64,000 bases of DNA, taken from NCBI RefSeq assembly GCF_001713455.1, contig NZ_CP016464.1, positions 991,501 through 1,055,500 of the forward strand, in the 5' to 3' direction. The notes under the pieces are model-generated. The model was given only the letters and a program-made list of their open reading frames with translations. It was not told where the DNA came from and ran no database searches. The position numbers and the translations under genes are program-made. This DNA comes from Bosea sp. RAC05. GTDB taxonomy: Bacteria; Pseudomonadota; Alphaproteobacteria; Rhizobiales; Beijerinckiaceae. Shown here piece after piece: positions 51,790 to 61,971 of the stretch (position 1 is its first letter; each line of letters starts with the position of its first letter).

Positions 51790-53031
51790 TCATCTGCCGC
51801 CGGCACCCGGCGCGGAGACGGTATAGCGCGACAGCGCAAACAGGGCCGCCGCCGCCGCCCCCGAGAGCACGATCAGCAGAATCGTGCTCGGCATCAGCCC
51901 GGCCCGCTCGACCATGACCGCGAAGGCGACGGGCGCGGCCGCGCGGATGGCCAGCCCTGGTGCCGAGAGCTTGCCCAGCATCGCGCCATATCCGGCCGGG
52001 CCGAAGAGCCGCAGCGGCACCGTTCCCCGCACGATCGAGCTCAGCCCCATGCTGACGCCATAGGCGATGGCGAAGAGCCCGGCGAGCGTCGCCGTGGTGC
52101 CGCTGACCAGCAGCAGCGCGAAGCCGATCGGCATCAGCGTCGCCGAGACCCAGGCCGTCGTTGTCGGCTCCAGATTGGTGCCGAACAGCATCTCGACCAG
52201 CCGGCCGGTCACCTGCGAGGGGCCGACCATGGCGCCGATCCCGACGGCGAGCGCCGCGCTGAGCCCCAGTCCCTGCAGCATCGTCAGCATATGCACCGAC
52301 ATCGCCGACATCACGAAACCCTGCAGGGAGAACGCCAGTGCCAGCAGCAGGAAGGCGCGCGTACGATCCCGCCCAAGGAGATAGGCTTGGCCGTCACCCT
52401 CCGGCTTCGGCGCCGTGACCGAGGCTGCCTTGCCGCCACGCGCCGGCAGCAGCAGCGCATGCAGCGGCAGGCACAGGGCGAGATAGCCGATCGCGTAGAG
52501 CTGATAGATGCTGCGCCAGTCGTAATGCGCGAGCAGGGCCGTCGTCAGCGGCCAGAACAGCGTCGAGGCGAAGCCGCCGATCAGGGTGAGCTTGCTGATC
52601 GCGCGTCGTGCGCCCGCCCCCTCCGCCTGCGTCAGCGCGGTGAAGGCAGCGTCGTAGAGCACCAGCGTCGCCACCGTCTCCACCGCGATCATCGCAACGT
52701 AGTAGCTCACCGGGTCGCGCGCCTGCGACAGGCCATAGAGCGCGGCCGCCGCCAGCACGCTGCCCAGGCTCATCATCGCCCGTGTGCCGAAGCGGTCGAT
52801 CAGCAGGCCGGAAAAGGGTGCAGCCAGACCGCCCGCCAGAAGGCCGGCGGCGAAGGCGCCATAGGTCCATTCCGGCGCCCAGCCGAAGCTCTTGGTCATC
52901 TCCGGGGCGAGCACCGCGAAGGTGTAGTAGAGCGTGCCATAGCCGGCGACCTGGGTGGCGCCGAGCGCCACGATCAGGCCGAGATGGCCGCGGGCAGGGG
53001 AGCCCGCAGGCGGAGCAGAAAGCGTCGTCAT
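51790..53031 (-). CDS. MFS transporter of second ars locus (ArsK-like position)
   Basis: Major facilitator, 413 aa with 12 helices. It begins LIVALGATQVAGYGTLYYTFAVLAPEM and has the signature loop LLAGGLAAPFSGLLIDRFGTRAMM near residue 65. Its start (ATG 53031) overlaps the stop of the flavoprotein gene by four bases. MFS exporters next to arsR, such as ArsK or ArsJ, export trivalent or conjugated arsenicals; here no GAPDH gene is present, so it is not the classical ArsJ pair. The substrate is inferred only from context. Confidence 0.85.
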   Translation of the reverse strand: MTTLSAPPAGSPARGHLGLIVALGATQVAGYGTLYYTFAVLAPEMTKSFGWAPEWTYGAFAAGLLAGGLAAPFSGLLIDRFGTRAMMSLGSVLAAAALYGLSQARDPVSYYVAMIAVETVATLVLYDAAFTALTQAEGAGARRAISKLTLIGGFASTLFWPLTTALLAHYDWRSIYQLYAIGYLALCLPLHALLLPARGGKAASVTAPKPEGDGQAYLLGRDRTRAFLLLALAFSLQGFVMSAMSVHMLTMLQGLGLSAALAVGIGAMVGPSQVTGRLVEMLFGTNLEPTTTAWVSATLMPIGFALLLVSGTTATLAGLFAIAYGVSMGLSSIVRGTVPLRLFGPAGYGAMLGKLSAPGLAIRAAAPVAFAVMVERAGLMPSTILLIVLSGAAAAALFALSRYTVSAPGAGGR

Positions 53032-54434
53032 CAGGCGGTCGCGAGCTCCGGCGTCTTCGTGGTGCCGCCGCAGCCGCAGCCGGGCTCGCCCGCGGCCTTC
53101 GCGTCGTGATCCTGCGCGCAGCAGGCGGTGCTCGGCACAGGCGCCGGCCCGCCACAGCAGCCCGCAGCGGCCGTCCTGGCACCGCCCGCCCGGCTGCCGC
53201 CCGGCGTGGCGCTGCACACGCCCGTCTCCGGCAGCACGAGCTCGACCCGCCGCGCCGCTTCATGGTCGCCCGCGAGCGCCGCGACGATGGAGCGGACCTG
53301 CTCATGCCCGGTCGCGAGCAGGAAGGTCGGGGCCCGGCCATAGGCCTTCATCCCGGCGATGTAGAAGCCGGGTTCGGGATGGGCGAGCTCGGCCGCGCCA
53401 TGCGGACGCACCGTGCCGCAGGAGTGTTCGTTGGGGTCGATCAGCGGCGCCAGCACCGGCGGGCATTCCAGCGCCGGATCGAGCGCGACCCGCAATTCCC
53501 TGAGCGGGCCGAGATCGGGCCTGAAGCCGGTGGCGACGATCAGTTCGTCGGCCAGGACAGTGCGGCCGTCATCGGCGATCAGCCGCAACCCGGCGGCATC
53601 GCTCTCAATCCGCTCGAGCCGGTAGCCGGTTTCGACGGCCAGGCGCCCGCTCTCGACGAGCTGCGCGAGGCGCAGACCGAGTTCGCCGCGCGCCGACAGC
53701 TGATCGGCGGCCCCTCCGCCATAGGCCTTCGCGACATCGGCGCCGCGATAGAGCCAGATGACCGCCGTCGGCGTGGGGGCGTCGGGAAGGGCGGCGAGGG
53801 CGGTCAGCGTCCCGATGGCGCTGTGCCCTCCGCCGAGCACGGCGACCCTGCGGCCGGCATAGCGCCCGCGATCGGCGCCGTGCACATCAGGCATGCCGTA
53901 GCGGATGCGTCCGGCGTTCTGCGCCTCACCGATGGCGGGAAGCCCGCCCGAGCCGGCGGGATTGGGTGAGAACCAGGTGCCGGAGGTGTCGATCACGGCG
54001 TTAGCGAAGAGCGTCGTCTCCTCGCCGCCGGCGCGGCAGCGCAGCGCGAAGGGCGCGGTCTCGCGCCCGGCGGTGCGGACCTTGTCGAAGCCGCGGCGCG
54101 AGACGGCCAGCACCTCGGTGTGCAGGCGGATGCGCTCGCGCAATGCGGGCACGGCGGCCAGCGGGGCGAGGTATCGCGAAACGAGGTCGCCGCCGGTCGG
54201 ATAGGTCTCCCCGTCCGGGCGCGCCCAGCCGGCCGTCTTCAGCAGCCGCTCGGCCGCCGCATCGACATTGAAGGCCCAGGGCGAGAACATCGGCACATGC
54301 GACCATTGCCGGACGGCATGGCCGACCGCCGGCCCCGTCTCCAGCACGACCGGATCGAGCCCGCGCTCGAGCGCATGCGCGGCGGCGGCGAGGCCCACCG
54401 GTCCTGCACCGATGATGGCAATGGTCTGGTTCAT
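53031..54434 (-). CDS. FAD/NAD(P)-binding oxidoreductase with Cys-rich C-terminal tail
   Basis: Flavoprotein of 467 aa. The FAD motif is IIGAGPVGLAAAAHALE near residue 6; QWSHVPMFSPWAFNVD resembles FMO-type proteins; a second dinucleotide motif is VAVLGGGHSAIGTLTAL near 193, and VATGFRPDLGPL near 305. The last 50 residues form a tail with seven Cys: AAAGCCGGPAPVPSTACCAQ and GEPGCGCGGTT, resembling metal- or arsenic-binding tails. ATG 54434 precedes the FAD motif; the frame extends a little further into arsR. Co-transcribed with arsR and the MFS gene. Confidence 0.88.
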   Translation of the reverse strand: MNQTIAIIGAGPVGLAAAAHALERGLDPVVLETGPAVGHAVRQWSHVPMFSPWAFNVDAAAERLLKTAGWARPDGETYPTGGDLVSRYLAPLAAVPALRERIRLHTEVLAVSRRGFDKVRTAGRETAPFALRCRAGGEETTLFANAVIDTSGTWFSPNPAGSGGLPAIGEAQNAGRIRYGMPDVHGADRGRYAGRRVAVLGGGHSAIGTLTALAALPDAPTPTAVIWLYRGADVAKAYGGGAADQLSARGELGLRLAQLVESGRLAVETGYRLERIESDAAGLRLIADDGRTVLADELIVATGFRPDLGPLRELRVALDPALECPPVLAPLIDPNEHSCGTVRPHGAAELAHPEPGFYIAGMKAYGRAPTFLLATGHEQVRSIVAALAGDHEAARRVELVLPETGVCSATPGGSRAGGARTAAAGCCGGPAPVPSTACCAQDHDAKAAGEPGCGCGGTTKTPELATA

Positions 54435-54468
54435 GTCCGTTCCTTCTGCCGAATGAACGCCCGCGCCG

Positions 54469-54786
54469 TCAGGCGGCGCTAGCGTCCGACGTCCCACAGC
54501 ACTCGTCGCGGCAGCATTCCGCCACGAGGAAGTCGACGAGGCCGCTCATCACCTCGAAATTCGCGCGGCAGACGAGGGTGCGGCCCTGCCGCTCCTGGCT
54601 CACCAGCCCGGCGACGATCAGCGCCTTCAGATGGAAGGAGAGGGTCGACTGCGCGATGCCCAGCCGGCTCTGGCAGTCCCCGACCGACAACCCGCCATGG
54701 CCGGCGCGGACGAGGGCGCGGTAGAGCGAAAGCCGGGTCGGGTTGCCCAGTGCCTCCAGCCGCGATGCTGCGATGATCGTGTCCAT
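54469..54786 (-). CDS. arsR: ArsR-family repressor of second ars locus
   Basis: Winged-helix repressor of 105 aa; HTH in VGDCQSRLGIAQSTLSFHLKALIVAGLV. A Cys-rich C-terminus (Cys91, Cys92, Cys96, Cys97 in AECCRDECCG) is the likely As(III) sensor, different from the CC-x6-C arrangement of the other ArsR. It heads the arsR-flavoprotein-MFS operon; the downstream gene starts 34 bases after its stop. Confidence 0.92.
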   Translation of the reverse strand: MDTIIAASRLEALGNPTRLSLYRALVRAGHGGLSVGDCQSRLGIAQSTLSFHLKALIVAGLVSQERQGRTLVCRANFEVMSGLVDFLVAECCRDECCGTSDASAA

Positions 54787-54821
54787 GCTGCGAGCATGAT
54801 CGACGCCGCAAACACAGTCAA

Positions 54822-54856
54822 TCTATATTTCCGGTTTTATCGAAATGAATCGCCGC
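54822..54856 (-). promoter_or_regulatory. Promoter/operator of second arsR operon
   Basis: On the minus strand a TTCATT hexamer and a TATAGA hexamer are 16 bases apart, a plausible sigma-70 promoter. They overlap an interrupted palindrome, ATTTC (54827-54831) and GAAAT (54842-54846), of the kind bound by ArsR dimers. The site differs in sequence from the operator of the other arsR. Confidence 0.5.
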
Positions 54857-54871
54857 GGCGCTTGCGCCCTG

Positions 54872-55792
54872 TCAGAACCGGTAGATCCGCCGCGCATTGT
54901 CGTGGAACAGCCGGTCCCGTTCGCCATCGCTCATCGCCGTGGTGGCGGCGAGGAAGCCCGAAAAAATCGTGTCGAAATCCCCCACGATCCCGTCGACCGG
55001 GAAATTGCTGGCGAACATCGCCCGGTCGCTGCCGAAGATCGCGATCGCGTCGCGGATCACCGGCCCGTTGCCCTCGACGGTCCAGGGCCGCCCCGGCAGG
55101 CCGATCCCTGAGATCTTGAGGGCGATGTTGGGCTGCGCGGCGGCCAGTTCCAGCGCGCGGCGCCAGGCGGCGAGCGCCTCCGGGCTGCGGTCGGCCGGCA
55201 GGCCGGTGTGGTTGACGATGATCTGGGTCGCCGGGACATCCCTGGCCAGATCGGCCGCCGCATCGAGATGCCACCAGGGCGTCTGCAGATCATAGGACAG
55301 GCCGTGGCGCGCCAGCAGGCCGTAGCCCTCGCGCCAGCGCGGATCGTCCATCGAGCCCGGCGCGCCGCGGCGGGCCTCGGAGGGCTTCGCGGCCGCTGCC
55401 GGCTTGTGCCGGACGCCGCGCACGATCGGCACGGCGGCATGGGACGCCAGCAGGGCGCCGGCCTCCGGCGCCGCGAAATCGCACCACGCCACGATGACGG
55501 AGGGCACGCCGTCACGCGCGGCGACCGCCGCGACCCAGGGGCTTTCCAGCGCCGCCTTGTCGCGCGCCCATTCGGCCTCGACATAGACCGAGCCGGTGAC
55601 CGGCCAACCCTTGGTGTCGGCGCGGTAGTCGGTGGGCATGTAGTTTCGGCAGATCGGCGAATAGTCGCCATAGCGGAAGGGAATGCGCTCCTCCTTCAGC
55701 CAGGGCAGGTCGTTGGCGAGGTCCCAGATATGGTGATGGGCGTCGATCACGGCGCGTGGGCGGGCGGGCAGGGGGCTCGGCGCGGCGCTCAT
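54872..55792 (-). CDS. Amidohydrolase-2 family metal-dependent hydrolase (COG3618-type lactonase)
   Basis: TIM-barrel hydrolase of 306 aa, related to L-fuconolactonase and other sugar/aryl lactonases. Metal-binding HxH is in VIDAHHHIWDL near residue 17; other conserved residues lie in IIVNHTGLP (near 188), ALKISGIG and FASNFPVD (near 260). Its ATG overlaps the stop of the CoA-transferase/dehydrogenase fusion by four bases, so they are co-translated and probably act in one pathway. Confidence 0.88.
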   Translation of the reverse strand: MSAAPSPLPARPRAVIDAHHHIWDLANDLPWLKEERIPFRYGDYSPICRNYMPTDYRADTKGWPVTGSVYVEAEWARDKAALESPWVAAVAARDGVPSVIVAWCDFAAPEAGALLASHAAVPIVRGVRHKPAAAAKPSEARRGAPGSMDDPRWREGYGLLARHGLSYDLQTPWWHLDAAADLARDVPATQIIVNHTGLPADRSPEALAAWRRALELAAAQPNIALKISGIGLPGRPWTVEGNGPVIRDAIAIFGSDRAMFASNFPVDGIVGDFDTIFSGFLAATTAMSDGERDRLFHDNARRIYRF

Positions 55793-57888
55793 GGCCGGCC
55801 CTTTCCGCGTGATGCGGCCTCGTGCTCGTAGAGCTTCACCACGGCCGCCGAATCCGACATCTCGTGACCGAGCGCGACATAGTCCTTGTAGCGCTGCACG
55901 CCCTGCTCGATGACACGGAGATCGAGCCCCAGCCCCTGGGCGAAGGCGGAGACGGCCTTCAGATCCTTCAGCAATTGCCGCGCATAGCTGGAAGGTGGCT
56001 CGAAGGCGCGCTGCTGCATCTGCGGATAGAGCCGCTGCAGCAGGCTGCTGTCGGCATGGCCGCCCGCCAGGCATTGCGGCAGCCGGGCGGCGTCGATGCC
56101 CGCGGCCTCCGCCAGCATCAGCGCCTCCGCCATCAGGACATAGCCCGTGCCGACGATCGCCTGGTTGATGACCTTGGTCGTCTGGCCGGCCCCGACCGGC
56201 CCCATCAGGGTGACGTTGCCGGCCATCTGCCCGAGAAGCGGCTTGGCCGCCTCGAAATCATCGGGGTCGCCGCCGGCCATCACCGTCATTTGCCCCGTGC
56301 GGGCGAGCTGCGGCCCGCCAGAGACGGGCGCATCGATCCAGCCCGCGCCCGTCAGCGCCTTCAGCTTCGCCGCGACACGGCGCGTTCCCTCCGGATCGGC
56401 GGTCGAGAAATCAATCACGAGCTTCGGAGCCGAGGCCGCAGCGGCGATCCCATCCGGCGCCAGGACGCAGCGCTCGACGGCCTGCATGTGCAGCACGCAG
56501 AGCATGACGATGTCGCTCGCGGCCGCGACAGCCGCAGGAGACTCCGCTGCGACGGCACCATGCGGCAGGACTGTCGCCAGCCGCTCGGGCTCGAGGTTCC
56601 AGACGGTCACGCTGTAGCCGAGATCGAGCAGGCGGCGCACCATCGCCTCGCCCATGATGCCGATGCCGATGAAGCCGATGCGCGGGCGCGCGGCCACCGC
56701 ATCGGCCGTGAGGCCCGCGGCCTCCGGCGCGAGCAGGCCGCGGGCGACCAATTCCTGCCGGATCTCCGGGCCATGCTGGTCGAGCAGCGGTGGTGGCAGG
56801 CGCATCTGCTGCGGCGTGGCGCTGAGCTTCACCGGGAATCCGAGTGCCTTGAAGGCCCCTTCCACCGGGTGGGGCACCATCTGCACCATCTCGCGCGCCA
56901 CCGCCTGCTCGCTGACGACAGCCTGCGCATAGTCAAGGATCGGCGCGGCCGGCACGCCCGCCTCAAGCAGCCCGTCGATCCAGATCTGGCGCGTGCGCGA
57001 GGCGAAGGTCGGCGCCATCGCGTCGATGAGCTCGAGGCGGTTGGCGATGCGCGCGGCATTGGTCGCGAAGCGCTCATCCGCCTGGAGATCCTCGCGGCCG
57101 AGCACCTTGAGCAGCTTCATCCAGAGGCCCTGATTGGCGGCGCCGATCACGAACCAGCCGTCGGAAGCCGCCACAGCCTGATAGGGCGCCGACATGCGGT
57201 TGGCCGAGCCGATCGGCTCCGGCGTCCTGCCGGTGCCCCACAACTCCGTCGTTTCCCAGACGGAGAGCGCGAGCGCCGCCTCAAACAGCGAGGCATCGAC
57301 GAACTGCCCCTTGCCGGAGGTCTGCCGCCCGATCACCGCGCTGAGCACGGCATAGGTCGTGAACAGTCCGGCCCCGAGATCGGCGACGGGAATCGAGTTC
57401 TTTGCCGGCTCCATGCCGGGCAGGCCGTTCGCGCTGAGCACGCCGGAGACCGCCTGGGCGATCAGGTCGAAGCCCGGTCGCTGCGACCAGGGGCCGGTCT
57501 GGCCGAAGCCCGAAATGCTGGCGAAGATCAGGCGCGGATTGAGCGCCTTCAGCGTCTCGTAATCCATGCCCAGGCGCTTGGCGACGCCGGGTCGCGCATT
57601 CTCGATCAGGATGTCGGCCGTCTTGACCAGCGCGTAGAGGACGGCGCGGTCGGCCTCCGATTTGAGATCGAGCGCGATGCTGCGCTTGTTGCGGTTCAGC
57701 GCCAGGAAGCCGGGGCTGTCGGCGCCCTTCAGGCGAAAGCCCATCGACTGCCGGGTCGAATCTCCCGTGCCGGGCGGCTCGATCTTGATGACGTCCGCGC
57801 CCATGTCGGCCAGCAGCATGCAGCAGAACGGCCCGGCCATGACCTGCGAGATATCGAGCACCCTGATGCCCGCGAGTGGCAACGCCAT
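55789..57888 (-). CDS. Fusion: class III CoA-transferase (CaiB/BaiF) + 3-hydroxyisobutyrate dehydrogenase-type
   Basis: One uninterrupted 699-aa frame holds two complete enzymes. Residues 1-395: CoA-transferase (GIRVLDISQVMAGPFCCMLLADMGADVIKIEPPG; catalytic Asp D170 in VADLGAGLF; GKGQFVDASLFEAAL). Residues 403-695: beta-hydroxyacid dehydrogenase with Rossmann IGFIGIGIMG (404-413), DFSTADPEG near 493, DAPVSGG near 519 and catalytic Lys K572 in GQTTKVINQ. The single chain would couple CoA transfer to a hydroxy acid with its NAD-dependent oxidation or the reverse. I know no standard family with this pairing. Confidence 0.92.
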   Translation of the reverse strand: MALPLAGIRVLDISQVMAGPFCCMLLADMGADVIKIEPPGTGDSTRQSMGFRLKGADSPGFLALNRNKRSIALDLKSEADRAVLYALVKTADILIENARPGVAKRLGMDYETLKALNPRLIFASISGFGQTGPWSQRPGFDLIAQAVSGVLSANGLPGMEPAKNSIPVADLGAGLFTTYAVLSAVIGRQTSGKGQFVDASLFEAALALSVWETTELWGTGRTPEPIGSANRMSAPYQAVAASDGWFVIGAANQGLWMKLLKVLGREDLQADERFATNAARIANRLELIDAMAPTFASRTRQIWIDGLLEAGVPAAPILDYAQAVVSEQAVAREMVQMVPHPVEGAFKALGFPVKLSATPQQMRLPPPLLDQHGPEIRQELVARGLLAPEAAGLTADAVAARPRIGFIGIGIMGEAMVRRLLDLGYSVTVWNLEPERLATVLPHGAVAAESPAAVAAASDIVMLCVLHMQAVERCVLAPDGIAAAASAPKLVIDFSTADPEGTRRVAAKLKALTGAGWIDAPVSGGPQLARTGQMTVMAGGDPDDFEAAKPLLGQMAGNVTLMGPVGAGQTTKVINQAIVGTGYVLMAEALMLAEAAGIDAARLPQCLAGGHADSSLLQRLYPQMQQRAFEPPSSYARQLLKDLKAVSAFAQGLGLDLRVIEQGVQRYKDYVALGHEMSDSAAVVKLYEHEAASRGKGRP

Positions 57889-58163
57889 CCGTCCTGTCCT
57901 CCCTGTTCGGGCCGGTTAGCGGACAGCGTTTCGCGTCCACCCGGCCTCTTCGCGCGCCCGCAGCGTGGTCGCGAGCAGATGACATCATCACGCGCCCGCG
58001 AGCCGGGCGCCATGCCGACGAGCGCGTATGCTGTATGCACCAATCCCATGCCGCAAGAGAATGGTGGCGACGCCTGTCTGCACGAGGCTGTGGGCGAGGG
58101 GCGCGACGAGGGTCCCGATGTTGAGACAGGTTCGTCCGGCCGTGGCTCGTCAAGGGCGGCGGT

Positions 58164-58526
58164 TCAGGGCCTCGCCGCGCGGGCCGTGACCCAGCGCTGC
58201 AGGGCCGGCCGATGGCGCAGGAAGCGCACATAGAGCCATTCCAGCGCCGACCCGACATGGCGGTTGCGCGCGGCGAGGCCGAAGGGGCGCAGCAACGGGA
58301 TGGCGCGCCACATCGCGGCAAAAGCCGCGGCGCCCGACAGCAGCACGCCGTTTTCCTGCGCATGGAAGCGGGCCAGCAGGGCGCCGCGGTCGATCGGACA
58401 CTCGGTCGCGTCCGAGACGACGTCGAGGAAGGTGATGCGGCCGGCGCGGTCGAGCCGCTGCATCGCCGCGATCTCGCGGCGGCAGAGCGGGCATCCCCCA
58501 TCAAACCAGACGATCAGTGCTGTCAT
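58164..58526 (-). CDS. DUF393 (DCC family) thiol-disulfide oxidoreductase-like protein
   Basis: A 120-aa DCC protein, named for the D-x-x-C-P-L-C motif seen here as WFDGGCPLCRREIAAM near residue 7, a thioredoxin-like redox pair. The rest matches the family: IDRGALLARFHAQENGVLLSGAAAF and LRPFGLAARN. ATG 58526; the longer open frame upstream overlaps the katG terminator and is not used. Role unknown, probably redox. Confidence 0.85.
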   Translation of the reverse strand: MTALIVWFDGGCPLCRREIAAMQRLDRAGRITFLDVVSDATECPIDRGALLARFHAQENGVLLSGAAAFAAMWRAIPLLRPFGLAARNRHVGSALEWLYVRFLRHRPALQRWVTARAARP

Positions 58527-58634
58527 GCCCCCGATATTGGCCTGTCGCCCCGCCGCCGCAAGCGCGCGAGGTGCCCCTGGGCGCCGATGCCGCAGGAGCG
58601 ATGGCAGGGCAGGCTGCGAGACCGCGCCCGCCAA

Positions 58635-58663
58635 CAAAAAACCCCGCGCCGTGAGGCGCGGGG
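58635..58663 (-). terminator. Intrinsic terminator of katG
   Basis: On the minus strand a perfect 9-base-pair GC stem (CCCCGCGCC at 58642-58650 in plus-strand reading, loop GTGA, GGCGCGGGG at 58655-58663) is followed by six T residues (plus-strand A at 58636-58641). It lies about 40 bases past the katG stop, separating it from the DUF393 gene. Confidence 0.9.
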
Positions 58664-58702
58664 ATAGAGGTGGCGTAAGGCGGCCGCAGCCGCCATGCAG
58701 GC

Positions 58703-60922
<2,220 letters not shown>

Positions 60923-60952
60923 TCAGCTGGGGTGGGGCTTAGCACGCGACTG

Positions 60953-60981
60953 TGATAAAATTAATTTTGAATTTATAATTG
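60953..60981. promoter_or_regulatory. AT-rich divergent promoter/OxyR site
   Basis: In a GC-rich setting this 29-base island is almost only A and T. It contains the 12-base palindrome AAAATTAATTTT (60957-60968) and ATAAA-N12-TTTAT (60955-60976). Its place between divergent katG and oxyR suggests an OxyR-bound regulatory core. Confidence 0.55.
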
Positions 60982-60999
60982 GAGCGATGAGAAAAACCT

Positions 61000-61971
61000 A
61001 TGGCGGCCTTGTCCATCCGGCACCTGCGCTATTTCGATGCCCTCGCCCGCCAGGGCCATTTCGGCCGCGCCGCCGAGCATTGCGCGATCTCGCAGCCGGC
61101 CCTCTCCCTGCAGATCAAGGATCTCGAGGACAGCCTCGGCGTCACGCTGGTCGAGCGCAGCGCCAAGCAGATCCGGCTGACGGCGCTGGGCGAGGAGTTC
61201 GCCCTGCGCGGCCGCGACATTCTGCGCGCGATCGACGAACTCGCCGATCTCGCCCGCGCCTCGCGCGGCCCCCTCGCCGGGCGCCTGCGCATCGGGGTCA
61301 TCCCCACGGTCGCGCCCTATCTCCTGCCCCGCTTCATCAAGGCGCTGGTCGGGCGCTACCCGGATGTCGAGCTGAGCCCGCGCGAGGCCCTGACCCGCCT
61401 CCTGATCGAGGATCTCGTCGGCGGCCGGCTCGATGCGGCGATCGTCGCGCTGCCGGCTTCCGAACCCTCGCTGGCGGAGACGCCGCTCTTCGAGGAGGAG
61501 TTCGTCCTCGTCCGCTCGCGCGACGAGGCGGCGCGGCCGGTGCCGAGCACGACGATGCTGCGCGAAATGCGGCTTCTGCTGCTGGAGGAGGGCCATTGCT
61601 TCCGCGAGCAGGCGCTGGAGGTCTGCGACCTCTCGCCTCTGGCGCCGCGGGCCCTGATGGAGGGCAGTTCGCTCTCGACGCTCGTGCAGATGGTCGGCGC
61701 CGGCATCGGCGTCACCCTGATCCCGGAAATGGCGGTGGCCGTCGAGATCCGCAGCGCCGCCGTCTCCGTCGCCCGGCTCGAGGCACCGCGGCCCTCCCGG
61801 ACGATCGGCATGGTCTGGCGCAAGACCAACCCGCTGGCGGCGCAGCTCGCCGAGATCGCCGCCATGGTCCGCGAGGCCGGGCTGGCCGCGATGCACGATG
61901 CGGCCCGCGCCCTCGAAACGAGGCCAGGGACGGGCAGCGAAGCGCCCCGTCCCGATGCTGCGCCGCTTTAG
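61000..61971 (+). CDS. oxyR: Hydrogen peroxide-sensing regulator OxyR
   Basis: LysR-type activator, 323 aa. The winged helix reads SIRHLRYFDALARQGHFGRAAEHCAI then SQPALSLQIKDLE. The peroxide-sensing pair Cys200 and Cys209 (GHCFREQALEVCDL) keeps the spacing of Cys199/Cys208 in E. coli OxyR; GVIPTVAPYLLPRF and GVTLIPEMAV are also OxyR-like. It is divergent from katG. ATG 61000 is the first in frame; the ATG at 60987 is in another frame. The tail from about residue 300 is low-complexity. Confidence 0.95.
   Translation: MAALSIRHLRYFDALARQGHFGRAAEHCAISQPALSLQIKDLEDSLGVTLVERSAKQIRLTALGEEFALRGRDILRAIDELADLARASRGPLAGRLRIGVIPTVAPYLLPRFIKALVGRYPDVELSPREALTRLLIEDLVGGRLDAAIVALPASEPSLAETPLFEEEFVLVRSRDEAARPVPSTTMLREMRLLLLEEGHCFREQALEVCDLSPLAPRALMEGSSLSTLVQMVGAGIGVTLIPEMAVAVEIRSAAVSVARLEAPRPSRTIGMVWRKTNPLAAQLAEIAAMVREAGLAAMHDAARALETRPGTGSEAPRPDAAPL

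Noticed and set aside
58026..58038. Direct repeat GTATGC-T-GTATGC upstream of the fusion gene
   Set aside because: Short, not palindromic in a way typical for a known regulator family, and 140 bases from the start; not enough to call an operator.
55822..58233. Plus-strand reading frame of 803 codons
   Set aside because: Antisense to the CoA-transferase/dehydrogenase fusion; low-complexity His/Arg/Asp-rich translation with no recognisable fold.
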